Part shown: positions 31,142 to 40,748 of the stretch, piece after piece
Position numbering within the stretch: position 1 is the first letter of the stretch
Layout of the letters: each line of letters starts with the position of its first letter
DNA from: a candidate division KSB1 bacterium
GTDB lineage: Bacteria > Zhuqueibacterota > Zhuqueibacteria > Residuimicrobiales > Krinioviventaceae
NCBI GenBank assembly: GCA_034521575.1
Contig: JAXHMJ010000005.1
Coordinates: 1,922,001-1,986,000 of the forward strand
Direction: 5' to 3'
DNA: 64,000 bases
Notes under the pieces: generated by a model
Database searches by the model: none
Seen by the model: only the letters and a program-made list of their open reading frames with translations
What the model was told of the DNA's origin: nothing
Made by a program: the position numbers and the translations under genes

Positions 31142-32821
31142 TCAATTCTCAATATTCAATTTTATTTGATTCTGGTACTCTTGCTCATTTTTCAGAATAT
31201 CGATCGCTTTTTTGATCACCTCGTCGCGCTCAAATCGCGTGACATAAGACGCGTCATTCCCGAACCATTTTGCAGCCAGCTCCTGCTTGATCATAAACTT
31301 GATGTCATTTATCGATTCGCTGCGTTCTTTACTTTCAACAGATTGAAACTTGTCCCGGAGGATTTCAATCTGAGGTTCAAATTGCTCATAGAAACCGTTC
31401 CTCCTGGCTATGGTTTCCAGACTGTCCAGTTCAGCCATTCCCTCCGGACTGTATTCAAAATCACTGGTATCCACAAAGGTGAAAAATGTGTCCAGCATAT
31501 CCTTATCAACAGTAAAGTCCTTTTCCGTCGGGTTGTGATCGGCGGCATAACGAAGACTAAAATTAAAAAACAGAGAATGAAACCGCAGCATGGACACATA
31601 GCGGGACAGTTTTTCATTGTCGATCTCTATATCCGGACGTATCCCGCCGCCACCATATACCTGTCTGCCGTTTTCCGTGGTATATACAGGCCGGATCGAA
31701 TCTTCTTGCACGGGATCAAGCAATACCGATTCGCCGTTGCGTTTAAAGACATCAGAACGCTGGATCAGCCGTCCGCTGGGAAGGTAGTATTTTGCCGTGG
31801 TCATTTTCAGCTGATGTCTGCCTTTGCGGTCCAGAGGGATCACGTTCTGCACCAGGCCTTTTCCAAAGGTTTCATGACCGATGACCACACCCCGGTCCAA
31901 GTCCTGTATAGCCCCGGAAACGATTTCAGAGGCGGACGCAGAATATTGATCCACCAGAACAATCAGCGGTTTATTGGCGAATATCGGAATACCCTCTGTG
32001 CGGTATTCCTGATCCGTTCGCTGATTGCGTCCTTTGGTATATACAACCATGGTATTATCATCGAAAAAATTGCTCAGCACATTAACAGCCACATCGAGCA
32101 ATCCGCCCGGATTGCCCCGCAGGTCCAGAATCAGACTTTCCATTCCCTGATCCAGCAGCTCTTCCAGCGCGGTTTTCACCTGTTCTCCGGCTCCGCGGTT
32201 AAACACATTCACATTAATCAGACCGATTCCGGGTTCTACCATTCCTTTGTACTGAATCACGGATATGACAATCTCATCGCGAATCAATGTGATGGAAATC
32301 GGCTCTTCCACTCCAACACGGCGAATCTTGATCCGGACTTTGGAGCCTTTTTCTTCACCACGCAGCCGCGAGGCGGTTTCCGTCAACGACAAATTTTTTG
32401 TTGATTCCCCGTCAATCTCGATTATTTTATCGCCTTCCCGAATGCTCGCCTTTTGAGCCGGACTGTTGGGAAACGGCTGTTCAGCACAGGTGGGCCAACC
32501 GTTGCGCACTGTAATGCGCATACCGACTCCATAATATTTGCCTTTTGTCATCAGTTCAATATTTTCCTGGGCTTCCTTTTTCAGATAAATCGTGTATGGG
32601 TCCAGGGCGTTCATCATACCATCAATTCCGGCCCGCATAAATGCTTCCGGATCAACCGGTTCGACATATGAGCCTACCACTTTTTTATAAACTTCACCAT
32701 AGAGATGAATGTTTTCGCGAGTATCCGAATACAGATCCCGTTTGTCCTGACACATCAAGACTGTTGACCAACTCGTCAACAGCAGAAACAAAACCAATAA
32801 TTTGATGCCATATTGTCTCAT
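31142..32821 (-). CDS. S41 family C-terminal processing peptidase
   Basis: Periplasmic serine protease of the CtpA/Prc type, about 559 residues. The start at 32821 (AAAAGG upstream) gives the signal peptide MRQYGIKLLVLFLLLTSWS. A PDZ domain (about 90-175, SPAQKASIREGDKIIEIDG) is followed by the protease core. It has LILDLRGNPGGLLDVAV, the catalytic Ser in DQYSASASEIVSGAIQD (near residue 296) and the Lys about 25 residues later in ETFGKGLVQNVIPL. The C-terminal ~150 residues are helical. It is the last gene of the rsmI-ino1-MATE-tmk operon, 13 bases after tmk. A role in envelope protein turnover is likely. Confidence 0.95.
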   Translation of the reverse strand: MRQYGIKLLVLFLLLTSWSTVLMCQDKRDLYSDTRENIHLYGEVYKKVVGSYVEPVDPEAFMRAGIDGMMNALDPYTIYLKKEAQENIELMTKGKYYGVGMRITVRNGWPTCAEQPFPNSPAQKASIREGDKIIEIDGESTKNLSLTETASRLRGEEKGSKVRIKIRRVGVEEPISITLIRDEIVISVIQYKGMVEPGIGLINVNVFNRGAGEQVKTALEELLDQGMESLILDLRGNPGGLLDVAVNVLSNFFDDNTMVVYTKGRNQRTDQEYRTEGIPIFANKPLIVLVDQYSASASEIVSGAIQDLDRGVVIGHETFGKGLVQNVIPLDRKGRHQLKMTTAKYYLPSGRLIQRSDVFKRNGESVLLDPVQEDSIRPVYTTENGRQVYGGGGIRPDIEIDNEKLSRYVSMLRFHSLFFNFSLRYAADHNPTEKDFTVDKDMLDTFFTFVDTSDFEYSPEGMAELDSLETIARRNGFYEQFEPQIEILRDKFQSVESKERSESINDIKFMIKQELAAKWFGNDASYVTRFERDEVIKKAIDILKNEQEYQNQIKLNIEN

Positions 32822-32834
32822 CAATTTTACCTTT

Positions 32835-33488
32835 TCATCTTTTTTTATCTTCATAAACATATTTCCAGGCGTTTATTATTTCCTTGTGAACAGTTTCAAC
32901 AGAGTTATCTCCATTTACAACCATAAAGCGATCCGGATATTGTTTTGCGATATCCAGATAACCCAGCCTCACCCGGGTTTGAAACCGTATTCCTTCTGCT
33001 TCCATCCGATCCTGTTTCGTTTTGGAACGTGTTAAACGGTCAAGAGCCTTGTCGGGTTTCATATCGATATAAAAAGTATAGTCCGGCACCAGACCGCAGG
33101 AACCGATTTGGTTGGCGTGTTCGACAATATCCAGGTCAAGTTGACGGGCATATCCCTGGTACGCCGTGGTGGAATCATAAAATCGGTCACAAATGACAAA
33201 CCGGCCATCGGCCAAGGCAGGTTTTATCGTTTCCTCAACCAGCTGAGCGCGCGCCGCTTCGTACAGAAGCAGTTCTGTGATTGACGACATGCCGCTATTC
33301 GCCGCGTCCAGCAGTACCTTGCGAATGGACTCGGAAACCCGGGGTCCACCGGGGTCTCGCACCACAACACTTTCAATTCCCGAATTTATCAGCGCGTCGG
33401 AAAATTTGGCCGCCTGTGTGCTCTTGCCGCTGCCGTCTATACCCTCAAACGTGATAAAGATCCCGTTTTTTTCTTTTGTCTGTGTCAT
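32835..33488 (-). CDS. tmk: Thymidylate kinase
   Basis: Phosphorylates dTMP to dTDP for DNA synthesis. The P-loop FEGIDGSGKST, the substrate motif VVRDPGGPRVSE (DPGG in place of the more usual EPGG), CDRFYDSTTAYQGYAR and the lid region DRLTRSKTKQDRMEAEG identify it. About 217 residues, normal. The ATG at 33488 overlaps the MATE stop as ATGA, favouring coupling. An in-frame ATG at 33509, preceded by AAAGGG, is also possible and would add seven residues. It lies 13 bases before the S41 protease gene. Confidence 0.95.
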   Translation of the reverse strand: MTQTKEKNGIFITFEGIDGSGKSTQAAKFSDALINSGIESVVVRDPGGPRVSESIRKVLLDAANSGMSSITELLLYEAARAQLVEETIKPALADGRFVICDRFYDSTTAYQGYARQLDLDIVEHANQIGSCGLVPDYTFYIDMKPDKALDRLTRSKTKQDRMEAEGIRFQTRVRLGYLDIAKQYPDRFMVVNGDNSVETVHKEIINAWKYVYEDKKR

Positions 33489-34822
33489 TCGGATGCGCTT
33501 TTCCTCCATGACCCTTTCAGGAAACGTAAATAATTCAAACCCACGCGTATCGATTCATCCACTGTCTGTATGGACCACACACCCCAAAGTCCCCAGCCGA
33601 ATACGAATGCTGCAATATAATTGAAACCAATCTCAAACACAAGGACAAAAGCCATTACGGTATACATCAACCAGTGCAGTTCATCCGCACCGCGGAGATT
33701 GCCGCTGATCACATTATTCATAGCCTTTGGGATTTGTGCCAGGGCAAATACAAAGATGACACCGGACCCCAACGCCACGGTTTCAGGATTTGTAGTGAAT
33801 ATTTTAATGACAAAACGGGAAGACAGCAGCATGACAGCAACGATGACCATGATAAACAGCACCATCGCACGATGCGCCGCATGCGCTGCATTTTCCGCAA
33901 GCTCGCGATCTTTGGCGCCGAGATGTTTACCCATATAACTCATTGCCGCCAGACTGAATCCCATATAAAACATGGATAATATATTTTGCACACGCATAAA
34001 AATCGTATGCGTACTGAGATAAACCACCCCCATACTTCCAACGTATCCCATGACCACCAGCTGACCAAAGGCCCATCCTGCCTGCTCCATCGTGGTTGGA
34101 AATCCTTTAAGGAATAAATATTTAAAGCTCTTTAGGCGGGGACGGGACAGTTCTGAAAAACAAAGACGGACAGAGACGTTGCCGCTTCTTAAATAATAAA
34201 AAGAGAGGATAAATCCCAAAGTATGTGAAATTCCGGCAGCCAGAGCGGCCCCCGGGACACCAAGTTTTGGAAAAAAAAACAATCCGAATATCAAACAGGG
34301 TGACAGACAGACATTTAAACTGTTGATGAGAAGATTGACGGTCATGGAATGCCGGGTATCACCGGTGGCCCGGATAATGCCCGTTGCCACAAAATTAATC
34401 ATAATAAAGGGAAAATAAGAGAGGGTTCTCAGATAAGATTCGCCCGCAGCCTGAGCTGAGGACGAACTTCCTTCCTTGATCAGCTTGAACAAATGCACGG
34501 CGCCAAAGCGCCAGATCAGGCATATGCAGCAGGCGAGTATGATTCCCATGATCATTGCCTGACCAAATATATGATTCGCCTCGTGTCTGTTGCTTGCACC
34601 GAGGTAATGATTGATGATCAGCCCGGCGCCGACCACAAACGTCAGCAAGACGGCAAAAAAGACCACCACCACCTGAATGGCCATACCGTGCCCGGCCAGC
34701 GCTGCAGCAGACAACTTGCCGATGAGGATCGCTTCGATCGTCCACATGATCGTCTGCGAGGAGAGATCCGCTGCAGCAGGCAACGATGTTTTGATAAAAG
34801 ATCTAAAAGCGGACTTTTTCAA
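33485..34822 (-). CDS. MATE family efflux transporter
   Basis: Twelve-helix multidrug and toxic-compound extrusion protein, 445 residues, probably sodium- or proton-driven. Recognisable pieces are IEAILIGKLSAAALAGHGMA near the N-terminus, LGASNRHEANHIFGQAM in the first half and YMGKHLGAKDRELAENAAH in the second half. These are the paired repeats typical of the family. The start is a TTG at 34822, since an in-frame stop lies just upstream and no ATG is available. There is no obvious Shine-Dalgarno. It begins 19 bases after ino1 and its stop overlaps the tmk start. In an inositol-lipid operon it might export a lipid or metabolite, but this is speculation. Confidence 0.9.
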   Translation of the reverse strand: MKKSAFRSFIKTSLPAAADLSSQTIMWTIEAILIGKLSAAALAGHGMAIQVVVVFFAVLLTFVVGAGLIINHYLGASNRHEANHIFGQAMIMGIILACCICLIWRFGAVHLFKLIKEGSSSSAQAAGESYLRTLSYFPFIMINFVATGIIRATGDTRHSMTVNLLINSLNVCLSPCLIFGLFFFPKLGVPGAALAAGISHTLGFILSFYYLRSGNVSVRLCFSELSRPRLKSFKYLFLKGFPTTMEQAGWAFGQLVVMGYVGSMGVVYLSTHTIFMRVQNILSMFYMGFSLAAMSYMGKHLGAKDRELAENAAHAAHRAMVLFIMVIVAVMLLSSRFVIKIFTTNPETVALGSGVIFVFALAQIPKAMNNVISGNLRGADELHWLMYTVMAFVLVFEIGFNYIAAFVFGWGLWGVWSIQTVDESIRVGLNYLRFLKGSWRKSASE

Positions 34823-34841
34823 GGCTATTCATACCCGGAGA

Positions 34842-36149
34842 TTATTCGTAATAGTCCAGGCCCAAATGGGTAATCAAATCCTCTCCCATGAAATGACGCA
34901 GCGTGTTTTTCAGCTTCATCAATTGGATGAAAATATCATGTTCGGGATAAAGACCTTCTGCGACCATCGGGCTTTTACAGTAAAATGACATCCATTCCTG
35001 AATACCGGAATACCCGGCGCGCTGCGCCAGATCAATAAAAAGAGCCAAATCCAAAACCAGAGGGGCGGCCAGAATGCTGTCCCGGCACAAAAAATTGACC
35101 TTGACCTGCATGGGATATCCGCACCATCCGAAAATATCGATATTATCCCAGCCTTCTTTATTGTCACCGCTGGGTGGATAATAATTAATACGCACTTTGT
35201 GATAAAGGTTACCATAAAGGTCGGGATTTTTATCCGGTTGGAAAATATATTCAAGCGCAGACAGCTTGGTCACCTCTTTGGAGCGGAACGACAGGGGTTC
35301 ATCCAGCACTTCACCATCCCGGTTGCCGAGAATATTGGTGGAAAACCAGCCGCGCACCCCCAATTGCCGGGCTTTAAAGCCGGGCGCAAGAAGGGTTTTC
35401 ATAAACGTTTGACCGGTTTTAAAATCCTTACCGGCAACGGGCACGTTATTTTGTTTGGCAAGCTGCAAGAGGGCCGGGATATCCGTGGTCATATGCGGTG
35501 CGCCGTTTACATAGGGCACACCGGATTTGATCGCCGCATAAGCATAGATCATACTGCTGGAAATGCTTTCATCATTGTTTTTCAGTCCTTCTTCAAAGGA
35601 TTCTATGCTTTCCCATACACTGGAATATTCGAGATAGGTTTCGGTGCTGCCGCACCAAATCACAACCAGCCGATCCACATGATTTTCCGTTTTAAAGGTT
35701 TGCATATCCTGCATAAGCTGCTCGGCAAAATGCATTTTAGTGTCGCCGGTCTTTTTATTGGGACCGTCCAAACGTTTGACATAGCGTGGTTCAAACACAG
35801 CCGGCATGGGATGGATTTTCTCAAGTTCGGGTTTAACTTTTTCCAGATCCGTATCAGACAGGACACTGGCATGCTTTGCTGATTCGTAGACATTGTCCGG
35901 AAAAATATCCCATCCCCCGAACACCAAATCATGCAAATCGGCGAGAGGCACAAACTCTTTGATCTTGGGAACCCGGTCTTCAGTGCGTTTTCCAAGACGT
36001 ATGGTTCCCATTTGCGTCAAAGACCCAATGGGTTTGGCATGGCCCTTTCGGACCAGTTCAGTGCCGGCAATAAATGTCGTTCCCACTGCTCCCAAACCCG
36101 GAAGTAGTACCCCCAATTTTCCGGTGGGTTTTTTAATTTCTACGCTCAC
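34842..36149 (-). CDS. ino1: Myo-inositol-1-phosphate synthase
   Basis: Converts glucose 6-phosphate to L-myo-inositol 1-phosphate with an internal NAD redox cycle. The N-terminal Rossmann motif VLLPGLGAVGTTFIAG and the catalytic-region segments NGAPHMTTDIPALLQLA, VAGKDFKTGQTFMKT and NILGNRDGEVL are clear. GTG at 36149 is chosen because AAAGGAG stands 6 bases upstream. An ATG at 36167 would place that Shine-Dalgarno inside the coding region. The protein is about 435 residues, the short bacterial form. It lies 36 bases after the CDP-alcohol phosphatidyltransferase, so the two probably act in one pathway to inositol phospholipid. Confidence 0.95.
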   Translation of the reverse strand: MSVEIKKPTGKLGVLLPGLGAVGTTFIAGTELVRKGHAKPIGSLTQMGTIRLGKRTEDRVPKIKEFVPLADLHDLVFGGWDIFPDNVYESAKHASVLSDTDLEKVKPELEKIHPMPAVFEPRYVKRLDGPNKKTGDTKMHFAEQLMQDMQTFKTENHVDRLVVIWCGSTETYLEYSSVWESIESFEEGLKNNDESISSSMIYAYAAIKSGVPYVNGAPHMTTDIPALLQLAKQNNVPVAGKDFKTGQTFMKTLLAPGFKARQLGVRGWFSTNILGNRDGEVLDEPLSFRSKEVTKLSALEYIFQPDKNPDLYGNLYHKVRINYYPPSGDNKEGWDNIDIFGWCGYPMQVKVNFLCRDSILAAPLVLDLALFIDLAQRAGYSGIQEWMSFYCKSPMVAEGLYPEHDIFIQLMKLKNTLRHFMGEDLITHLGLDYYE

Positions 36150-36203
36150 AATTTCTCCTTTCTCCATTCTGTATCAATCCATCTATAAAAAAGCACACAC
36201 ACT

Positions 36204-36853
36204 TTATTCATGACCGGGGTTTTCGATGTTTTCCCATTTGCGCGAGTTTTCATGCTGAAACACATAAATCAGTCTTTGAACAGCGGTAATATGGGTGAAA
36301 ACGGCCAGAAACACCAGGACCGCAATCAACATATGACCGGAAATCAATGAAGCAAGGATCAACAGAACAAAGCGTTCGGGCCTCTGCAACAGACCTTTTT
36401 TGCATTCAAAGTCCAGGCTTTCCGCCCGGGCACGCACGTAACTCACCATCAGTGAACCGGAGAGAGCAAGCATAAGGACAGATGCTTTGATCCCCAAACT
36501 CAAATACGGCAGAACATCGGTCGAAATGATATGAATGGATATCCCGATAAAAATAAAAATTTCCGAAAACCGATCCAGAGTTGAATCATACAATGCGCCA
36601 AAACGCGTCACTCGATTTGATGCCCGCGCCACCTGTCCGTCAATCATATCAAAGAGCCCTCCGATCATCAGCAGCAGGGCCGCGGAACGCAGACTGCCCC
36701 GGGCAAAATAAACCGATGCGAGCATGCATAATATCAAAGAAAGTGTGGTAAACCAATTCGGATTCAGATCAAAACGAACAAAAAATGGATCACCGGATTA
36801 AAAAGTCCGCGCACGGCATTGATAAATCGCTCTCGATAGTCCGACTTTTTCAT
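36204..36853 (-). CDS. CDP-alcohol phosphatidyltransferase, probable phosphatidylinositol-phosphate synthase, one frameshift
   Basis: Membrane enzyme that transfers the phosphatidyl group from CDP-diacylglycerol to an alcohol. The full family motif D-x2-DG-x2-AR-x8-G-x3-D-x3-D is present, starting at FDMIDGQVAR. The ATG at 36853 overlaps the rsmI stop (ATGA). The N-terminal ~28 residues (MKKSDYRERFINAVRGLFNP) and the rest are in different frames. One base is missing in an A6 run (plus, 36780-36785). Adding it joins HFFVRFDLNPNWFTTLSL to the membrane core. The adjacent ino1 makes inositol 1-phosphate, the acceptor used by actinobacterial and archaeal homologues, so phosphatidylinositol-phosphate synthase is the favoured role. 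PgsA or archaetidyl-type activity cannot be excluded. Confidence 0.85.
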
Positions 36854-37580
36854 GCAACACTCCCGGCTTTTAAATTGCGGGTTAATCCCTCCAGCACGAT
36901 CACAAACTCTCCTTTTAACACAATGTTTTCAGGTGATTGCGTGACATGCTCAAGATCATCATAGATAATGGTTTCAAATTTCTTGGTCAACTCACGTGCA
37001 ATGACAACGCGGCGGTTGCCCAACATCTGATACAAATCAGACAGGGTCTTTAGAATACGATAGGGGGATTCGTAAAAAATAATAGTTCGGGCTCATGAAT
37101 CAGCGCCTCGAGCCTTTTTTTGCGGCCCTTTTTCACCGGCAAAAATCCTTCGAACACAAATCGATCCGTGGGCAATCCGGAAACAACCAGCGCCGAAATC
37201 AGTGCGGTGGGTCCGGGGATCGCGTGAATTTGAACATTTTGTTTCAATGCTTCCCGAACCAGAAAAAAAGCGGGATCGGAAATCCCCGGAGTGCCTGCGT
37301 CCGTAATGAGAGCCATATCCTCTCCCCCCACAAGCCGCTCCACCAAAACGGGTGTAACCTTTGTCTTGTTATGATCGTGATAGCTGGAACACGCGGTTGC
37401 TATCTTATAATGGGACAGCAGTATCTTGCTTTTGCGCGTATCTTCGGCCAAAATATGATCGACAGAGTTTAATACCGAAACCGCCCGATATGAGATATCT
37501 TCCAGATTACCAATGGGCGTGCTGACCAGGTACAATTTTCCTAACGCAGATTTTTCGATCTCTTCTGAATTCGTGTTCAA
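36850..37580 (-). CDS. rsmI: 16S rRNA 2'-O-methyltransferase RsmI, one frameshift
   Basis: Methylates the 2'-OH of C1402 in 16S rRNA using S-adenosylmethionine. The tetrapyrrole-methylase-like fold shows GKLYLVSTPIGNLEDISYRA, LAEDTRKSKILLSHY, ITDAGTPGISDPAF and IPGPTALISALVVSGLP, all typical of RsmI. The frame breaks in an A6 run (plus, 37074-37079). One additional base gives LLFFYESPYRILKTL and continues to the stop at 36850, where ATGA overlap couples it to the phosphatidyltransferase. The corrected length is about 243, slightly shorter than E. coli RsmI. It appears to head the lipid/tmk operon. Confidence 0.92.
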
Positions 37581-37740
37581 ACCCTTTCCGAGTCACTATT
37601 CGCATTCATACTAAAACTGGACATTATAACAATTTTATCCGTAAAAGTCAACAAAAAGGCAGATTCTTGAGATGCCCTTTTCCTTGGCAGGTTTCACAGC
37701 GAAAAGGTACGAAACAGGGTGTGGATTGTTGTGCAGCCGT

Positions 37741-39143
37741 CTATTGAGAGTACAAGCCGTCGAGACAGTGGTTACAATATTGGGGGGTACAGAGACGTGT
37801 TTTGAGGTAAATCAAACCCTGCTGGACACATCCCCGGTCCACACACTGACGCCCGCCTTTTTGATCGCCGAACAGACGAAGCCGCATCGTGCGGGTGATT
37901 TCGTTTTCACCGGACAGCGGATATTGCAGATACACATCCGCACAGCGCTCTTGAGCCGACGATCGTCGGTCTCACGGGCATAAGCAATCAATCCGGGTAA
38001 AATAATATTCAAAATAATATCACGGGCACGCTTCCGTCCAATCAGAAATGTAACGCCGAGATTAGGAGGGGCAACGGATCTGAAGGAAAAATGATTCTCC
38101 CAGAAAACCGATGCTTTGATCTGGAACAGTCGCTCCAACTCGGATATCATCAAGCGGGGACGGCGTTTTTCCTGCGCAAAAAGACTGATCAGTGTCGAAA
38201 CAAAACCGTCACGCATAAAATTTTGAGCCAGACTGGCCGCAGCCGCAATTCGACCGGGTTGGGAAATTATTGGGCCGCAATCGGAAAAACCGCCACTCTT
38301 TGGGATGAAGAACCTCTACTTTATCCCGATAGGGACACATATTCCACAACTCGACAAGTTTCTTTTACATAGGGGTCTTCCGGCTGAATTAAATTACTTT
38401 CCTCGCCGAAAAATCCGGCCGCCCCGAACAACACGGCTTCGCATTTCAACAGTCCCACCTTTGGCGGCATCATTCCAGATGTAGTCCCGAAATTTTCTCT
38501 GATGGGCACATTACAAGCTAATCTTTGGAAGGAAATTTGATTTTTAGAATACCCCAGCGCTTGGCAGATATTCGCAAATAACAACTGATCCCAGGAGAGG
38601 ATTTCGCGCTTTTCAAGCATCCTGGCAACTTTGAGAACCAGTTGTTTACGCCCCATTTGCTCCAGAACACATTGTATAGTCATGGGGTCTTTATCGGCCA
38701 GGGCACACACAATCTCGTCTGAAACGGCTTTCCGGTCTGTATTCGGTGTAGGATTCAAGTTCCTCCGCCGCCTGTTCCAGATAATGGTCCAGGTTCAATA
38801 TCGGAACCGTCCCACCGTTTTCACACAAAGTCTCGAAATTTTGCTTGCAGTCCATGGTCACCACATGCAGCAGAACGGAATTGTAACGCGGATCCTGATG
38901 ATGACGGTGCGCAAACCAATCCCCCGCAACAGAGTGTATCTCGACATCACCGCGCTTTAGTTCTCCATCAATCCTCAACAGAGCATCTAAGAAATCCGGT
39001 CCTGAATCATGATTTTGGCGGCCTTTTTCCAGAATCTCAACCCGCCGGCCGCATAAAGTCCGCAAATCATGATGTTCAAATGAACGATTCTGCCAGAGAT
39101 AATAAAGAAAACTTTCTCTCGCAGGTTCTCCGATCATACTCAT
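37741..39143 (-). pseudogene. DUF2851 family protein, broken by about four frameshifts
   Basis: DUF2851 is a conserved family of unknown function found in Bacteroidetes and relatives. The N-terminal part (ESFLYYLWQNRSFEHHDLRT; SGPDFLDALLRIDG; GDVEIHSVAGDWFAHRH) and the middle part (EIVCALADKDPMTIQ ... LFGAAGFF) are recognisable. So are the RLRPNNFPTRRIAA segment, WENHFSF, and the C-terminal CNHCLDGLYSQ. Each piece lies in a different frame. Shifts fall near 38740, 38360, 38258 and 37945. Four shifts in 1.4 kb is well above the rate elsewhere in the window, so real decay is as likely as sequence error. If repaired the protein would have about 465 residues. Confidence 0.75.
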
Positions 39144-39175
39144 ACAGCCCCCTCACATTTTTTAAGGTTATTGTT

Positions 39176-40315
39176 TTACCTTTTTTTTACCATCAAAGTG
39201 TTTATTAAACCCGTCGATACACCCCGTTTATCTATAATATCATGACCCATATTCATCTTGCGAGACAGCGCATTTAATGAATCAACCACCTCTTCTCGTT
39301 GGTTACCGGAAAGCAGTCGGGGTTGAAATCGAACCCGTTTGTTATCCACATCAATCGGATAAACAACAGCCGAAAGACTTGCTGTTTTTGAAAAAACAAC
39401 CTTTAAAATAAAGCTTTGTGTTGCGGTTTTACTGAACGAGCCAAACACATAATTGCCCAGACTATAGGCAATCAGCTTGTTCTTGTACCATTCCAGTCCC
39501 TGCATCACGTGCGGATGATGGCCCAGCACGAGATCAGCGCCATTGTCTATCGCTTTATGCGCATACAGGATCTGATAATCCCGGGGAACAGGATTTTTTT
39601 CCTGTCCCCAATGAAAACTGACCACAACCCAATCCGCTATCTGCTTTGCAGACCGTATGTCAGCTTGCATCCGTTCCAAAATCGGGTAACAGGTGCCGCA
39701 GTTTTCATCCGTGGCCCAAAACGCACTGGGATAGGTCATGGAATAACCGAAAAAAGCAATTTTCCGGTTTTTCACCCGGACAAGAGCAGGACTGCATGCT
39801 TCCGTCCGGGACTGCCCGGCACCACTGTAATGCAACCCAAGACTGTCCAGAATTCCGGTCGTTTCGTTCAAGCCGGATTCACCGTAATCCAGTATATGAT
39901 TATTCGCGAGATTCAGCACATCAAATCCGGCACGCTTCACAGCCGGTGCCATATATCCGGGGACCTTGAACGTAAACGTCTTCCCTTCATATCGATCAGC
40001 AGAAGATGTAAAGGGAGCCTCCAGATTAGCAACGGCAATATCTGCATTTTTGACAAGTCCTGCCGTCCCAGAAAATGGATAGTCGACCGTTTGTTCGCCG
40101 ACAATATCCACAATCCAGGAACCCATCATCAAGTCACCTACTGCAACGATCGATATTTCCTGCGATGTTTCAAAAAATGAATCAAAATAAAAAATATCCG
40201 GAAATTCATAATTATGACCAAAGCGGTTCGGTTGTGCAAAGATTATCGTGCCGATGCATAAAAGCACAACAAGAAGCAGACAACTTGATTTATTTTTTCT
40301 CGTCTTTTTCTTCAT
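39176..40315 (-). CDS. CapA family protein (poly-gamma-glutamate capsule type)
   Basis: Secreted metallophosphatase-fold protein of the PGA_cap/CapA family, associated with capsule or cell-surface polymer metabolism. An N-terminal signal peptide (SSCLLLVVLLCIGTIIFAQ) precedes the domain, which has AVGDLMMGSWI, ANLEAPF, NLANNHILDYGESG, SFHWGQE and LGHHPHVMQGLEW. The conserved Asp, His and Asn metal ligands are all present. 379 residues is normal. The ATG at 40315 overlaps the end of the coiled-coil gene by 26 bases in another frame. Which polymer it serves is unknown; no capsule synthesis genes are adjacent. Confidence 0.9.
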   Translation of the reverse strand: MKKKTRKNKSSCLLLVVLLCIGTIIFAQPNRFGHNYEFPDIFYFDSFFETSQEISIVAVGDLMMGSWIVDIVGEQTVDYPFSGTAGLVKNADIAVANLEAPFTSSADRYEGKTFTFKVPGYMAPAVKRAGFDVLNLANNHILDYGESGLNETTGILDSLGLHYSGAGQSRTEACSPALVRVKNRKIAFFGYSMTYPSAFWATDENCGTCYPILERMQADIRSAKQIADWVVVSFHWGQEKNPVPRDYQILYAHKAIDNGADLVLGHHPHVMQGLEWYKNKLIAYSLGNYVFGSFSKTATQSFILKVVFSKTASLSAVVYPIDVDNKRVRFQPRLLSGNQREEVVDSLNALSRKMNMGHDIIDKRGVSTGLINTLMVKKR

Positions 40316-40739
40316 CTACCAGGGTAGCATCTTCAATATCCGAAGCGTCGGAATCATCTTCAACATCTCCGGATTGTGTTTGGGTGGTTTTCTTTTGGTC
40401 TTCACGGGCTTGTTTTTCTTTTTGTCGTTCTTCGGCCCGTTTTTCACGTTCCAGTTCTTTTTCGCGTTTTATTTCCGCGATTTCCGCCTGTTTGTTGGCG
40501 ATATCATTCTGACATTCTTTGATTTTGCCAATCACATCCTGGATATGTTCGTTCTCATTCACATCCTGTTTTTCAGAAACCGCTTCGAAGGTGGCTTTGC
40601 CGAGATCTGCATAGTATTTATCCAGTTGCCGGTTCAGCCCGGCCACATCCACTTTGATTTTGCCGATTTTTCCGTATTCTTCGGTTTTATCAATTACACT
40701 TTCAAAACCGTCGCGTATTTCATTTAAAAAAGAGCTCAT
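40290..40739 (-). CDS. Uncharacterised coiled-coil protein with acidic tail
   Basis: About 149 residues, no signal peptide or membrane helix. The N-terminal third is helical (FLNEIRDGFESVIDKTEEYG). A long charged coiled coil follows (IAEIKREKELEREKRAEERQ), then an acidic low-complexity tail (GDVEDDSDASDIEDATLVDEE). The family is unknown to me, although short proteins of this kind, sometimes with a C-terminal zinc ribbon, are common. None is seen here. The 3' end overlaps capA, and the gene begins 9 bases after the subtilisin stop at 40749, so the three are probably co-transcribed. Confidence 0.7.
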   Translation of the reverse strand: MSSFLNEIRDGFESVIDKTEEYGKIGKIKVDVAGLNRQLDKYYADLGKATFEAVSEKQDVNENEHIQDVIGKIKECQNDIANKQAEIAEIKREKELEREKRAEERQKEKQAREDQKKTTQTQSGDVEDDSDASDIEDATLVDEEKDEKK

Positions 40740-40748
40740 CATTCATCC

